From positions 4,461,001 to 4,525,000 of the forward strand of contig NC_008321.1 of assembly GCF_000014685.1 (NCBI RefSeq): a stretch of DNA of 64,000 nt, in the 5' to 3' direction. Below the pieces are notes generated by a model. It saw only the letters and a list, made by a program, of their open reading frames with translations, did no database searches and was not told where the DNA came from. The position numbers were made by a program, and so were the translations under genes. Within the stretch, counting starts at the first letter, position 1, and every line of letters starts with the position of its first letter. Origin of the DNA: Shewanella sp. MR-4. Its GTDB lineage: Bacteria; Pseudomonadota; Gammaproteobacteria; Enterobacterales; Shewanellaceae. Positions 42,887 through 52,115 of the stretch are shown piece by piece.

Positions 42887-44362
42887 ATGTCCGAATCTCA
42901 CACATTGGCACCATCCCAATCCATTGCACAGCAAGGTATCTCGCCATTACATAGCGCGGCGTTCACCTCACCCACACAAACGGCGGTTAAGTGTAATGGA
43001 CAAGACATCAGCTACGCCCACTTGAGCCATATGGTGCAGGCCTTGGGTGAACAGCTCACGCGCATCGGCGTAGGTCCAGGGCAACCACTGGCATGTATCA
43101 GCCGCAATAATCTAGAGATGATTTGCTTGTATTGGGCCTGTGTGGATATTGGCGCAATCTTCTTTCCTATCTCGCCACGTTTTCCGCTGGCGCAAGTTCA
43201 AGGGCTTATCGATAGCCACCACATTCCTTTCTATTGGAGCGAAGCGGCGCTGGCCTTGTCAGGCAGTCATCAACTCACGCTGGATTTTAGCCTCGATACG
43301 GCCCCTAGCGCCGACCTCGCCGCGACAGCTTTTGATATTTATCGTCCAAGTAATGTGATTTTAACCTCTGGCTCCAGCGGTTTTCCCAAGGCGGCCGTGC
43401 ACAACCTTGCGAATCACATTGCCAATGCCGAGGGCGCCCGCAGCCTGATCCCGCTGGTCACAGGCGATGCTTGGTTGTTGTCGTTACCTCTGTTTCATAT
43501 TGGCGGCCTCGCCATTCTCAACCGCTGCGCCTTAGTGGCGGCGACGGTAGTACTACCGGATCCAACTCTCCCGCTGCAGGTGCAAATCGAGCGCGACGGC
43601 TTAACCCATGCTTCCCTCGTGCCTACACAGTTACTCAATCTACTCGCCGACAAACAGGCTTCACTCAAGAGCATTAAAGCCCTACTGCTCGGCGGCGGCG
43701 CAATTTCTATCGATTTACTTAAACAGCTCGAACAGCGGCATATTGCCAGCTTTACCAGCTACGGCATGACTGAGATGGGCTCGCAAATCACCACAGGCCC
43801 GGCGCGAAGCGATGGCACCAGTGGCAAATTACTCCCAGGACGTGAGCTCAAAATTATCGATGGAGTAATTTGGGTGCGGGGAGATTGCTTATTTATGGGC
43901 TATCTCACGGATAAGGGAATAGAAAAACCACTCGATGCCGAGGGTTGGTTTTATACCAAAGACAGGGGCGAATGGGATGCTAACGGCAATCTTAAGATCT
44001 TGGGCCGCGTCGATAATATGTTTATCAGTGGTGGCGAGAACATTCAGCCAGAGGAGATTGAAGCGGCGCTAAAACTGCATCCGCTAATTGATGAGGCGAT
44101 CGTCTTTCCTCAGCCGGATGTGACCTTTGGCCAACTTCCCGCCGCCATTATTCGTGGCGACATTGTCCGCAGCGGAACTGTCAGCAACAACACAAGCCAA
44201 GAGATAAGCGCAATAGAGGCTGAACTTGAAGTCTTTCTCGCCAACAAAATCGCTCGCTTTAAACGACCGCGCCGTTATTACCCTTGGCCAGAGCATGCCG
44301 AACAAACGGGGTTAAAGGTGAATCGCAAGCAACTTATTGCCGCTATTCAATCCGAATCTTGA
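42887..44362 (+). CDS. menE: MenE, o-succinylbenzoate-CoA ligase
   Basis: A 491-residue acyl-adenylate-forming ligase. The AMP-binding signature LTSGSSGFPKAAVHN, the SYGMTEMGSQ motif and the hinge GRVDNMFISGGENIQPEE are intact. It activates o-succinylbenzoate with ATP and CoA. The start is six bases after menC. Ends the men set, followed by a strong terminator. Confidence 0.94.
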   Translation: MSESHTLAPSQSIAQQGISPLHSAAFTSPTQTAVKCNGQDISYAHLSHMVQALGEQLTRIGVGPGQPLACISRNNLEMICLYWACVDIGAIFFPISPRFPLAQVQGLIDSHHIPFYWSEAALALSGSHQLTLDFSLDTAPSADLAATAFDIYRPSNVILTSGSSGFPKAAVHNLANHIANAEGARSLIPLVTGDAWLLSLPLFHIGGLAILNRCALVAATVVLPDPTLPLQVQIERDGLTHASLVPTQLLNLLADKQASLKSIKALLLGGGAISIDLLKQLEQRHIASFTSYGMTEMGSQITTGPARSDGTSGKLLPGRELKIIDGVIWVRGDCLFMGYLTDKGIEKPLDAEGWFYTKDRGEWDANGNLKILGRVDNMFISGGENIQPEEIEAALKLHPLIDEAIVFPQPDVTFGQLPAAIIRGDIVRSGTVSNNTSQEISAIEAELEVFLANKIARFKRPRRYYPWPEHAEQTGLKVNRKQLIAAIQSES

Positions 44363-44386
44363 TAACTCTTGGTAAATTCAGCCACA

Positions 44387-44413
44387 AAAAAACCTGCCGC
44401 AGCAGGTTTTTTA
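44387..44413 (+). terminator. Terminator of the men genes
   Basis: AAAAAACCTGC-CGCA-GCAGGTTTTTT, strong stem with a T run, between convergent menE and rpoH. The A run on the left may also terminate rpoH. Confidence 0.9.
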
Positions 44414-44433
44414 TGTTCTCACGCCGAGCCTAA

Positions 44434-45291
44434 TTAGGCTTCCATACAAGCCTTAAGCTTGTTCATGGCGTTTTTCTCTAACTGGCGAATGCGCTCAGCC
44501 GAGACTTGATAGGTTTCTGCCAATTCCTGCAGCGTGGTTTTATCATCATCTAACCAACGAGCACGCAGAATATGCTGGCTACGCTCGTCTAAGGTTTTGA
44601 TAGCCGATAATAAACGACCTTGGGCATTGGATTCCCAGTTATCGTTTTCGATGTTTTCGGCTAAATCCGACGAATGATCTTCGAGATAATGCACAGGGGC
44701 AAAATCCTGCTCATCATCATTATCACTGCTGAGGTCAAACGCAGGATCCTGCGCCGCCATACGTGATTCCATCTCAGTCACATCGGCCTTAGATACACCT
44801 AAGTTTTCTGCCACCATTGCGACTTCATCATCGCTAAACCAACCGAGGCGAGTTTTCGCTTTACGGATATTAAAGAACAACTTACGTTGTGCTTTGGTGG
44901 TTGCGACTTTAACAATACGCCAGTTTTTCAGCACATATTCGTGAATTTCAGCTTTAATCCAGTGCACAGCAAAAGACACTAGACGGACGCCCACATCGGG
45001 ATCGAAGCGCTTAACCGCTTTCATCAGACCGATATTGCCTTCTTGGATCAAATCCGCCTGTGGCAGACCGTAACCTGAGTAGCCCTTAGCAACGTGCACC
45101 ACAAAACGTAAGTGCGACATAATCAGTTGCTTCGCCGCTTGCAGATCACCCGTTTCCTGCAAACGCTTGGCTAACTCATACTCAGTCTCAGCGTCTAACA
45201 TTGTCATGCTAGTCACTGAATGGATATAAGCTTCTAAACTACTGCTGCCCTGAGGGACTGTTAGTGCCATTGATTGCGTTTGAAAGGTCAT
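44434..45291 (-). CDS. rpoH: RpoH, heat-shock sigma factor
   Basis: A 285-residue sigma-32 homologue. The RpoH box (QRKLFFNIRKAKTRLGWF) that separates it from other sigma factors is intact. Region 2 has LRFVVHVAKGYSGYGLPQAD and the -10-recognition stretch VRLVSFAVHWIKAEIHEYVL; region 4 has SAERIRQLEKNAMNKL. Start at ATG 45291 with GGAG at five bases; upstream residues of the longer frame are unlikely. In the standard order next to ftsX. It controls heat-shock genes. Confidence 0.97.
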   Translation of the reverse strand: MTFQTQSMALTVPQGSSSLEAYIHSVTSMTMLDAETEYELAKRLQETGDLQAAKQLIMSHLRFVVHVAKGYSGYGLPQADLIQEGNIGLMKAVKRFDPDVGVRLVSFAVHWIKAEIHEYVLKNWRIVKVATTKAQRKLFFNIRKAKTRLGWFSDDEVAMVAENLGVSKADVTEMESRMAAQDPAFDLSSDNDDEQDFAPVHYLEDHSSDLAENIENDNWESNAQGRLLSAIKTLDERSQHILRARWLDDDKTTLQELAETYQVSAERIRQLEKNAMNKLKACMEA

Positions 45292-45521
45292 TCGCGCTCC
45301 TACTCTCTTACTACTTATCAAATATAAGTCGATTTCATCCTGTGGTTTAACTCAAAACACCTTGAGGATGAGCTGACGAACTATCGGCTAATTGACAGAG
45401 TATGTCAACCTTCGCTCGTCTGGGGTGTTACTTTTAACCCCGTTGAATAGACATTGCAAGTGAACAAAAGTTCATCGCTTGCCTTATCTACCCGTATTTT
45501 TAAACGATAAACGATTGATTA

Positions 45522-46487
45522 TTAAGAGGGTTCAATCGCTCTTAAATGTTGCCTTACCGAAAGGTAAGAACCCAGCCAACCTAAGAAGGAGGCTAAGCCC
45601 ACTAATTGTAGCAGTTCGGTAAAGGTCAGAGATTTCATCTCTAGCTGACTGCCGTACAAACCGAGCAGCTCAGCGAGGGCAGAATCTAGATACCAAACCA
45701 ATAGGTTAATGATAAGCCAAGCCAATACACCGCCAATGACCCCGTACCAAATGCCCGTATAAAGGAAGGGGCGCTGAATAAAGGACTCAGTGGCGCCAAC
45801 CAGCTTCATCACTTCAATTTCGGTGCGACGGTTCATAATCGCTAAGCGAATGGTGTTACCTATCACCAACACCACGGCGAGTACCAGTAGGGCAGCAATC
45901 GCCATCACGGTACGTTCGAGTAAGCGCACCACGGCTTGCAGACGCTCTAGCCATTCGATATCTAAACGGCCAAAACTGATTTCAGGCTCGCGCTCCAGCT
46001 TAGACAACAACTCACGGGCACCCACTGGAGTAGAATAACGTTGAGTCGGCGTCACGGTAATCACCGCTGGCAGCGGGTTTTTATCGAGATAGGCTAACGC
46101 TTCACCAAACCCCGACAGGCGCTGAAACTCTTCGAGCGCTTGATTGCGGTCGATATACTGCACCTTTTCCACTTCGGCATAGGCTCGGATGCGGGTCAGT
46201 AAACTTTGAATCGTCTGCTCGCTGCGATTTTCATCGATAAACAGTGAAATCTCCGCCGCACTGTTCCAAGAGCTAGTAATGGTCTCGGCATTTTTAACTA
46301 ATACTTGCAGCGCCGCAGGTAAGCTTAGACTCACACCGAGAACCGCCATCGTCATCAGAGAAGAAACTGGGCTGCGCCACAACTCACCCATACTCGCCAT
46401 GGCTTGCTGCACATGACGAATAAAAAACATCACGATACGCCCCGAAATGGGCAACTTGCTGCGCGTTAATTTAGCGTTGTCACTCAT
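45522..46487 (-). CDS. ftsX: FtsX, cell-division ABC transporter permease
   Basis: A 321-residue membrane protein with an N-terminal cytoplasmic tail, one helix (SLMTMAVLGVSLSLPAALQV), a large periplasmic loop and three C-terminal helices. With FtsE it controls activation of peptidoglycan hydrolases through EnvC at the septum. Its start overlaps the ftsE stop by four bases. Standard order rpoH-ftsX-ftsE-ftsY. Confidence 0.95.
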   Translation of the reverse strand: MSDNAKLTRSKLPISGRIVMFFIRHVQQAMASMGELWRSPVSSLMTMAVLGVSLSLPAALQVLVKNAETITSSWNSAAEISLFIDENRSEQTIQSLLTRIRAYAEVEKVQYIDRNQALEEFQRLSGFGEALAYLDKNPLPAVITVTPTQRYSTPVGARELLSKLEREPEISFGRLDIEWLERLQAVVRLLERTVMAIAALLVLAVVLVIGNTIRLAIMNRRTEIEVMKLVGATESFIQRPFLYTGIWYGVIGGVLAWLIINLLVWYLDSALAELLGLYGSQLEMKSLTFTELLQLVGLASFLGWLGSYLSVRQHLRAIEPS

Positions 46488-47185
46488 TGCGCATCACCTC
46501 GAGCAGTCGCGTGTCCATGGTGTAATTCCTGTGCGCCGAGCATACGCCCTTGTTTCAGGGTAAAAGTGCGGTACTTCATCCGCGCAATCAGCCCCAAATC
46601 GTGGGTAGCGATAAGCACGCTAGTGCCTGCATCGTTAAAGGTTTCGAATAAGCGCAAGATATCCATCGACAACTTAGGGTCCAAGTTGCCCGTCGGTTCG
46701 TCGGCCAGCAATAGTGGCGGTTTATTCACAATGGCGCGGGCGATACCGACACGTTGCTGCTCACCACCGGATAACATGATGGGGTTATGGCGCTCTTTGC
46801 CATACAAACCCACCATATCCAGCGCGCCAGCGACACGTTTGCGGATCTCACCGTGGGAAAAACCTTCAATCACTAATGGCAAGGCGACGTTGTCGAATAC
46901 GCTTCTGTCCATCAATAGATGATGGTTTTGGAAAATCATTCCAATATTGCGGCGCAAATAGGGCACGTGTTTAGGGCTGATTTTGGCAATATCGTGGCCA
47001 TTAATCGCCACCCGGCCGGTGGTTGCACGCTCAATCACTGTGATTAATTTCAACAGGGTACTCTTACCCGCACCCGAATGGCCGGTTAAGAATGCCATTT
47101 CACCTTTTTGTAGATGAAAATTCACCTCTTCCAGTGCCATTTGGCCACCAGGATAAATCTTACTGACCTGCTGAAAATCAATCAT
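46484..47185 (-). CDS. ftsE: FtsE, cell-division ABC ATPase
   Basis: A 233-residue ATPase with Walker A GHSGAGKST, signature LSGGEQQRVGIARA and Walker B PLLLADEPTG. Binds FtsX and FtsZ at the division site. It is cotranslated with ftsX and starts a few bases after ftsY. The last 20 residues are His/Ala-rich and may be variable. Confidence 0.95.
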   Translation of the reverse strand: MIDFQQVSKIYPGGQMALEEVNFHLQKGEMAFLTGHSGAGKSTLLKLITVIERATTGRVAINGHDIAKISPKHVPYLRRNIGMIFQNHHLLMDRSVFDNVALPLVIEGFSHGEIRKRVAGALDMVGLYGKERHNPIMLSGGEQQRVGIARAIVNKPPLLLADEPTGNLDPKLSMDILRLFETFNDAGTSVLIATHDLGLIARMKYRTFTLKQGRMLGAQELHHGHATARGDAQ

Positions 47186-47188
47186 AAA

Positions 47189-48937
47189 TTAGCTATCCGC
47201 TTTCTCTTGAGTGAACAAGGCATCAATAAATTCTTTAGAATTAAAGGTACGCAAATCATCAATTTGCTCACCCACGCCAATATAACGTAGCGGGATTTTA
47301 AACTTATCGGCAATCGCAAACACCACGCCGCCCTTGGCGGTACCGTCGAGCTTGCTGATGGTCATGCCAGTAACGCCAACAGCCTCTTGGAATAGCTGCG
47401 CTTGGCTAATGGCATTTTGGCCCGTGCTCGCATCTAAGGTCAGCATCACTTCGTGTGGCGCCTCAAGGTCGAGCTTCTTCATCACCCGCACCACTTTCTT
47501 TAACTCTTCCATCAGATGCGACTTGTTTTGCAGACGACCCGCGGTATCGGCGATCAATATATCAATCTTACGGGCCTTGGCCGCTTGCAGCGCATCGAAA
47601 AGTACCGAGGCACTGTCTGCGCCCGTATGCTGAGCCACCACGGGAATATTATTGCGTTGACCCCAAACCTGTAATTGCTCAACCGCTGCAGCACGGAAGG
47701 TATCGCCCGCCGCTAACATCACAGACTTACCCTGACGCTGATATTGCTTCGCCAGTTTACCGATAGTGGTGGTTTTACCCACACCGTTAACACCGACCAT
47801 TAGAATCACATAGGGGCCGTTAGCATTTTCAGGCACTAAAGGGATAGCGACAGGATCGAGCGTCTTCTGCATTTCATCACGCAGCAGGTCGTAGAGCGCT
47901 TCGGCATCCTTCAGTTGCTTGCGAGACGCATGTTCGGTCAGGCTTTGGATAAGGCGTGAAGTCGTTTCGACACCCACGTCGGCGATTAACAGCTGCTCTT
48001 CCAACTCTTCAAACAGATCATCATCGATTTTTTTACCACGAAATAACCCGATGAAACCGCTACCAATATTTTCGCTAGTGCGCATCAAGCCGCGTTTTAG
48101 TCGGGCGAAAAAGCTTTCTTTGGCGGGTTTTGCCTGAGGTTCGGGTTGTTGCTCAAGGGGTTGTTCAGCTTGGACCTGTGCAGCGGCAACTCGCTCTGCT
48201 TCTGCTTGGGCTTCTGCAGCAACTCTTTCGGCTTCTGCTTGTTCAGCGGCTAACTGTTCTGCCTGAGCTTGCTCCGCCGCTAAACGCGCAACTTCGGCCG
48301 CCTGTTGTTCGGCTAAACGTGCTGCTTGCTCTTCAGCAATGCGCTGGGCTTCTGCTTCTGCTTCTGCTTCTGCTTCTGCTTCTGCTTCTGCTTCTGCTTG
48401 AGCTTTTGCCGCTTGTTCTGCGGCAACTCTTTCGGTTTCTGCTTGTTCAGCGGCTAACTGCTCTGCTAGAGCTTGTTCCGCCGCTAAATGCGCGGCTTCG
48501 GCCGCTTGTTGTTCGGCTAAACGTGCAGCTTGCTCTTCGGCAATGCGCAGGGCTTCCGCTTCCGCTTCTGCTTGAGCTTTTGCCGCTTGTTCTGCTGCAA
48601 CTCTTTCCGCTTGCGCTTGTTCAGCGGCTAACTGCTCTGCTAGAGCTTGCTCCGCCGCTAAATGCGCGGCTTCGGCGGCCTGTTGTTCGGCTATACGTGC
48701 AGCTTGCTCTTCGGCAACACGCTGGGCTTCTGCTTCTGCTTTTTCGGCCGCTAATTTGTCGGCTAAAGCCTGTTCGGCGGCCGCCTTTTCAGCCGCGAGA
48801 CGGGCTTCTTCAGCGTGCTGCTTTGCTAATGCTTCGGCTTGCTCGGTTTGCGATGGAGTAGAGACTGGGGTTTGCTCGACAACCTCATCTTGTGATTTAT
48901 CTTTACGAAACCAGGAGAAAAAACCTTTCTTTGCCAT
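47189..48937 (-). CDS. ftsY: FtsY, signal recognition particle receptor
   Basis: A 582-residue SRP receptor, longer than the 497 residues of E. coli. The N-terminus MAKKGFFSWFRKDKSQ is a typical membrane-binding start. Residues about 20-270 form a very long Ala/Glu/Gln-rich acidic region made of near-repeats (AAEAHLAAEQALAEQLAAEQ and variants). The NG GTPase domain (from about 290) has G1 GVNGVGKTTTIGKLAKQYQR (about 380), ADTAGRLQNK and SKLDGTAKGG. It targets nascent membrane proteins to the translocon. The excess length is due to the repeat region, which is encoded partly by a pure hexanucleotide repeat. Confidence 0.95.
   Translation of the reverse strand: MAKKGFFSWFRKDKSQDEVVEQTPVSTPSQTEQAEALAKQHAEEARLAAEKAAAEQALADKLAAEKAEAEAQRVAEEQAARIAEQQAAEAAHLAAEQALAEQLAAEQAQAERVAAEQAAKAQAEAEAEALRIAEEQAARLAEQQAAEAAHLAAEQALAEQLAAEQAETERVAAEQAAKAQAEAEAEAEAEAEAEAEAQRIAEEQAARLAEQQAAEVARLAAEQAQAEQLAAEQAEAERVAAEAQAEAERVAAAQVQAEQPLEQQPEPQAKPAKESFFARLKRGLMRTSENIGSGFIGLFRGKKIDDDLFEELEEQLLIADVGVETTSRLIQSLTEHASRKQLKDAEALYDLLRDEMQKTLDPVAIPLVPENANGPYVILMVGVNGVGKTTTIGKLAKQYQRQGKSVMLAAGDTFRAAAVEQLQVWGQRNNIPVVAQHTGADSASVLFDALQAAKARKIDILIADTAGRLQNKSHLMEELKKVVRVMKKLDLEAPHEVMLTLDASTGQNAISQAQLFQEAVGVTGMTISKLDGTAKGGVVFAIADKFKIPLRYIGVGEQIDDLRTFNSKEFIDALFTQEKADS
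48348..48395. repeat. Hexanucleotide microsatellite in ftsY
   Basis: (GCTTCT)8 on the plus strand, a perfect 48-base tandem repeat, coding for Glu-Ala dipeptides in FtsY. A copy-number change keeps the frame and only alters the length of the acidic region. Confidence 0.95.
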
Positions 48938-49150
48938 GTGTAATTCCAGCGCTCTACTTCAGTGTTGAATTTAAAATAAGACCCTGCCGTTATACCAGAT
49001 TACCGCGGCAATTACGCCCAAAAAGTCGGCAATTAGTTCTGCTCTATCAGCCTTCTCACCTTTTACTAGGAGTTTGATATAAAATAGTGGCCTTTATTAA
49101 GGTGGCATAGTCTACCACTTTCTTTCTTCAGGCAAAATCACGGGGGCACT

Positions 49151-49798
49151 TTGGCTAATAATCGTGCAAACAACAAGCAAGTGACCAAGAGTCAAACGGC
49201 CAATAAGAAAGCCGGTAGTGGCCAAGTGCGGATCATTGCCGGGCAATGGCGTTCGCGCAAACTGCCCATCCATGATTTAGACGGCCTGCGGCCGACCACA
49301 GATAGAGTCCGCGAAACCCTCTTTAACTGGCTTGCCAATGATATTGCCCATGCAAGGGTGCTCGACTGCTTTGGTGGCAGCGGCGCCTTGGCGCTTGAGT
49401 CTCTCTCACGCTATGCCAGTTATGCCAAGATTATCGAGCTGCAACGTCCTGCCGCCATGCAACTTAAAGCGAATCTCAATACCCTCAAGTGCGACAATGC
49501 CGAGGTACTCAACGCCGACACTCTAGTCGTGCTGCAAAATGGCTGCGACCAAGGGTTTGACGTGGTGTTTATCGATCCGCCTTTCCGCAAAGGCTTAGCA
49601 GAAAAAACCATTCAACTTTTGGACAGCCAAGGTTGGCTTAATGATGGCGCGCTAATTTATGTGGAGATTGAGTCGGAATTAACTCAAATGGCAGTCCCTG
49701 CGACTTGGCAACCGCTCAAAGACAAGACCGCAGGGCAAGTCAGCTATCGCTTATATCAATACCAAGCCGAAGACTCTCAGGCGAACACCGAGGAATAG
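49151..49798 (+). CDS. rsmD: RsmD, 16S rRNA guanine-966 N2-methyltransferase
   Basis: A 215-residue methyltransferase. The core RIIAGQWRSRKLPI and RPTTDRVRETLFNWL match E. coli RsmD; the SAM motif is VLDCFGGSGALALE and the catalytic motif IV is FIDPPF. The start is a TTG (49151) with a GGGGG upstream; no ATG is available in frame before the conserved core. It methylates G966 of 16S rRNA. Followed by the DUF1145 gene, the same order as in E. coli (rsmD-yhhL). Confidence 0.93.
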   Translation: MANNRANNKQVTKSQTANKKAGSGQVRIIAGQWRSRKLPIHDLDGLRPTTDRVRETLFNWLANDIAHARVLDCFGGSGALALESLSRYASYAKIIELQRPAAMQLKANLNTLKCDNAEVLNADTLVVLQNGCDQGFDVVFIDPPFRKGLAEKTIQLLDSQGWLNDGALIYVEIESELTQMAVPATWQPLKDKTAGQVSYRLYQYQAEDSQANTEE

Positions 49799-49799
49799 C

Positions 49800-50075
49800 A
49801 TGTCGTTTCTGATCAATATGGGCAAAGCCATTACCTTAATCGCGTGGCTGATGATGGCTTATAACCTTGTAATACCTTTTGCAGGCAATATCGGCATTAT
49901 TCTCAATATCTTGCTCGGCATTACTTGCTTGATGCATTGCTTCCAAGTCGCCATCTTCCATATGCTATTTAAAAACCTGCTGACGCTACGCAAGCAAGAT
50001 TATCTGCAAGTGTTTATCTTCGGTGTGTTTAGCCTTTTGGCTTTTCGCAAACAGGTTTTATCCCAATCCAATTAA
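49800..50075 (+). CDS. DUF1145 (YhhL-like) membrane protein
   Basis: A 91-residue membrane protein with two to three helices (LIAWLMMAYNLVIPFAG, then GIILNILLGITCLMHCFQ). Its place after rsmD and sequence style match the DUF1145 protein YhhL of E. coli, function unknown. It starts one base after the rsmD stop, with a shared terminator downstream. Confidence 0.8.
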   Translation: MSFLINMGKAITLIAWLMMAYNLVIPFAGNIGIILNILLGITCLMHCFQVAIFHMLFKNLLTLRKQDYLQVFIFGVFSLLAFRKQVLSQSN

Positions 50076-50087
50076 TGCTCGGAAAGC

Positions 50088-50114
50088 AAAAAGCCCTCTT
50101 ACGAGGGCTTTTAA
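50088..50114 (+). terminator. Terminator of the rsmD unit
   Basis: AAAAGCCCTC-TTAC-GAGGGCTTTTA stem with T run, 12 bases after the DUF1145 stop, between this unit and convergent cymA. Confidence 0.88.
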
Positions 50115-50145
50115 TTTGAACATCAGGCTATTGAAGCGCTAAACC

Positions 50146-50709
50146 TTATCCTTTTGGATAGGGGTGAGCGACACCTTTGTGGCAATCCACACAGGTCTTT
50201 CTCGCTTCAGGATCTTTCTTGAAGTTGTTGCTGTGCATTCTCACTGCCATTGGCTTCATAGATTCAGGCTGGTTCTCATAAATGCGAGTATGGCAGTGTT
50301 GGCAGTTCGCAGAATCATTACCACGGAAGTAAGCCAATGCTTTATCAGCTTGCTCTTTGCGGTTTTCGTCTAACCAAGCTTGAGTGTTAAAGCCATCGAT
50401 AGTTAAGAAACCATATAAGTCTTTAGATACGATAATTTTCTTAATTAAGTAATCCACTGGACCGTGGGGTAAGTGGCAGTCTTGACACTGTACTGTCACA
50501 CCCGCACGACCACCGCCGTGGGCAGAGGCTAACACTTCATCTTTCAATGAGTGGTTGCTATGGCAGCTCATACAGAATGCGTCTTCGCTTGTCGCATGTA
50601 AGGTTTGCTGGGTTGCAAAGTAGCCCACAACACCGACAACAATACCGACGACGATCAGCGCCAGGATGGAATATTTTGCGCTTGGTTTAAATAGTGCACG
50701 CCAGTTCAT
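50146..50709 (-). CDS. cymA: CymA, tetraheme quinol dehydrogenase
   Basis: A 187-residue NapC/NirT-family protein nearly identical in pattern to S. oneidensis CymA. One N-terminal membrane anchor (ILALIVVGIVVGVVGYFA) and four heme motifs, CMSCH, CQDCH, CQHCH and CVDCH. It oxidises menaquinol and distributes electrons to periplasmic reductases (fumarate, nitrate, nitrite, metals). Start at ATG 50709 with a GGAG at eight bases; an upstream frame start at 50736 adds an unlikely leader. A strong CRP-like site lies in the upstream region, in agreement with the known Crp dependence of anaerobic respiration in Shewanella. Confidence 0.97.
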   Translation of the reverse strand: MNWRALFKPSAKYSILALIVVGIVVGVVGYFATQQTLHATSEDAFCMSCHSNHSLKDEVLASAHGGGRAGVTVQCQDCHLPHGPVDYLIKKIIVSKDLYGFLTIDGFNTQAWLDENRKEQADKALAYFRGNDSANCQHCHTRIYENQPESMKPMAVRMHSNNFKKDPEARKTCVDCHKGVAHPYPKG

Positions 50710-51122
50710 CACTCTATCTCCAAAAAATATTGTCAAAATTAGTTTTTATAAGACTATTTTATATTTTTTCATTTATTAGAAATTTGATTTTAAGCCTAAA
50801 AATGCCCATTAATTTAAACTTAAAAGTGCAAAATGAGACTTAGGTCTAACTCTTAATACATAACTCACTCAACCCAGCTTAGCAGAGCTTGAGGGTACTT
50901 CAACTCACGCTAATACATTAATCATTATGCTAAGCGACCAATGATTAAGTACTACCTTATGAAGCTAAGGCAATGAAATCATTTTTAGAATACAAAAATG
51001 TGATCAAGACGACATTTAACCTGCAAAGCCACAGTGTGATACATAAAAAAACAAAATGAGTATGAAACTTTTCACCAACTTTAATGGTCATTAGAGGTAG
51101 ACATTATTTTAAGTGAGTTTTT
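50710..51122. promoter_or_regulatory. Divergent control region of cymA and metal-related cluster
   Basis: 413 bases, AT-rich, with no gene. It has a near-consensus CRP site at 50996-51017, closer to the divergent metal-related genes (about 106 bases) than to cymA (about 287 bases). The promoters themselves were not resolved. Confidence 0.5.
50996..51017. promoter_or_regulatory. CRP-like site between cymA and the metal cluster
   Basis: AAATGTGATC-AAGACG-ACATTT matches 19 of 22 consensus positions by eye (consensus AAATGTGATC-TAGATC-ACATTT). A second TGTGA half-site follows at about 51035. Confidence 0.65.
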
Positions 51123-51485
51123 ATGGCTAAGTTTTGGATCACCATAGCACTGTTATTTTCACTTATCGCCCAATCGGCGATGGTGAATGCTATGCCAACT
51201 TCAGCGATGAATGACTTCCACGATACGCCCAGCATGCAAATGGTCGATGGCAAGATGAAGTGTACTATGCCCGATTGTCCTTCGGACGAATGCATGCTGC
51301 ATTGCCAAGACTCCCTCACCAACCACTGTAAAACCCATTGTCTCGCACAACTTTATCTCTCTACGTCACAACCCCAACTCGCACTGATGAATCATGCGAG
51401 TAAGCGTATTGCAGTCCAAAGCTGGGCGATTCAAACGGCCGATCTCGGGTTAACCACACCCCCTCCCAACTCCAATTTGCTGTAA
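51123..51485 (+). CDS. Small exported Cys-rich protein, metal-related
   Basis: A 120-residue protein with a signal peptide (ITIALLFSLIAQSAMVNA). The middle is Cys/Met-rich, with CTMPDCPSDECMLHCQDSL and then NHCKTHCLAQL: eight Cys, suggesting metal binding or disulphides. The C-terminus has no clear domain. It is the first gene of the cluster that ends in cusA and shares its divergent control region with cymA. Not a recognised family; likely a periplasmic metal sensor or carrier. Confidence 0.65.
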   Translation: MAKFWITIALLFSLIAQSAMVNAMPTSAMNDFHDTPSMQMVDGKMKCTMPDCPSDECMLHCQDSLTNHCKTHCLAQLYLSTSQPQLALMNHASKRIAVQSWAIQTADLGLTTPPPNSNLL

Positions 51486-51587
51486 CCGATCTGTTTTAAG
51501 TTTTAGCAATTAAATCGATTCAATATTCCGCGATGATGACGCCACGATTGCGCGCTCACGCGATATAGCAAATTTTTGGAGTTTATT

Positions 51588-52043
51588 ATGAAAACCACTT
51601 TAATTAACAAAACCTTAGTTGGCGCGACTTTAATCATGAGCACTCTGGCGATTAGCATGACGGCTAACGCAGCAACCCTAAAAGGTACAGAAACACTCAA
51701 TGTTGTCAGCATTAATGGTCAAGCCACTAAAGCGTTTAAACCCGTTGAACTGCCCGAAGGTAAAGTACTGGTTGAAGTTAAATATCAAGATGTATTCAAC
51801 TACCGTGCGGACGACAGCGGCACTTGGGTGAAGTCAGAACCTTTATTCTTTACCTTAGATGTTGCATCTCAGTCTAATTACCAAATTAGCACGCCTAAAT
51901 TAGTCAGTGAGGCGGATGCGAGACGTTTTATTAAAAATCCCAGCATTCAATTAAGTGTGGATAATGCGACGCCACAGCCACAGCCATTGCAAAACCACAG
52001 CCAATTAATGGCGGATATGTTGGAAAACCATCCCTCAAAATAA
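51588..52043 (+). CDS. DUF2057-like exported protein
   Basis: A 151-residue protein with a signal peptide (cut after TANA). The mature part TLKGTETLNVVSINGQ, LPEGKVLVEVKYQDVF resembles the DUF2057 (UPF0319, YccT) family of unknown function. Start at ATG 51588 with TTGGAG upstream. It lies in the metal-related cluster but has no metal motif itself; possibly a stress protein. Confidence 0.7.
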   Translation: MKTTLINKTLVGATLIMSTLAISMTANAATLKGTETLNVVSINGQATKAFKPVELPEGKVLVEVKYQDVFNYRADDSGTWVKSEPLFFTLDVASQSNYQISTPKLVSEADARRFIKNPSIQLSVDNATPQPQPLQNHSQLMADMLENHPSK

Positions 52044-52115
52044 TTAAACCGTAGGAGTTTATAAACAGGGGCATTAACTGAAATGTGAGTTAACTCATTG
52101 CAGGATAATGCCTCT

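Noticed and set aside
48130..48861. Long plus-strand frame of 243 residues, Leu-rich, inside ftsY
   Set aside because: It is the antisense of the Ala/Glu repeat region of ftsY; the Leu runs come from the GCTTCT repeat and there is no independent support.
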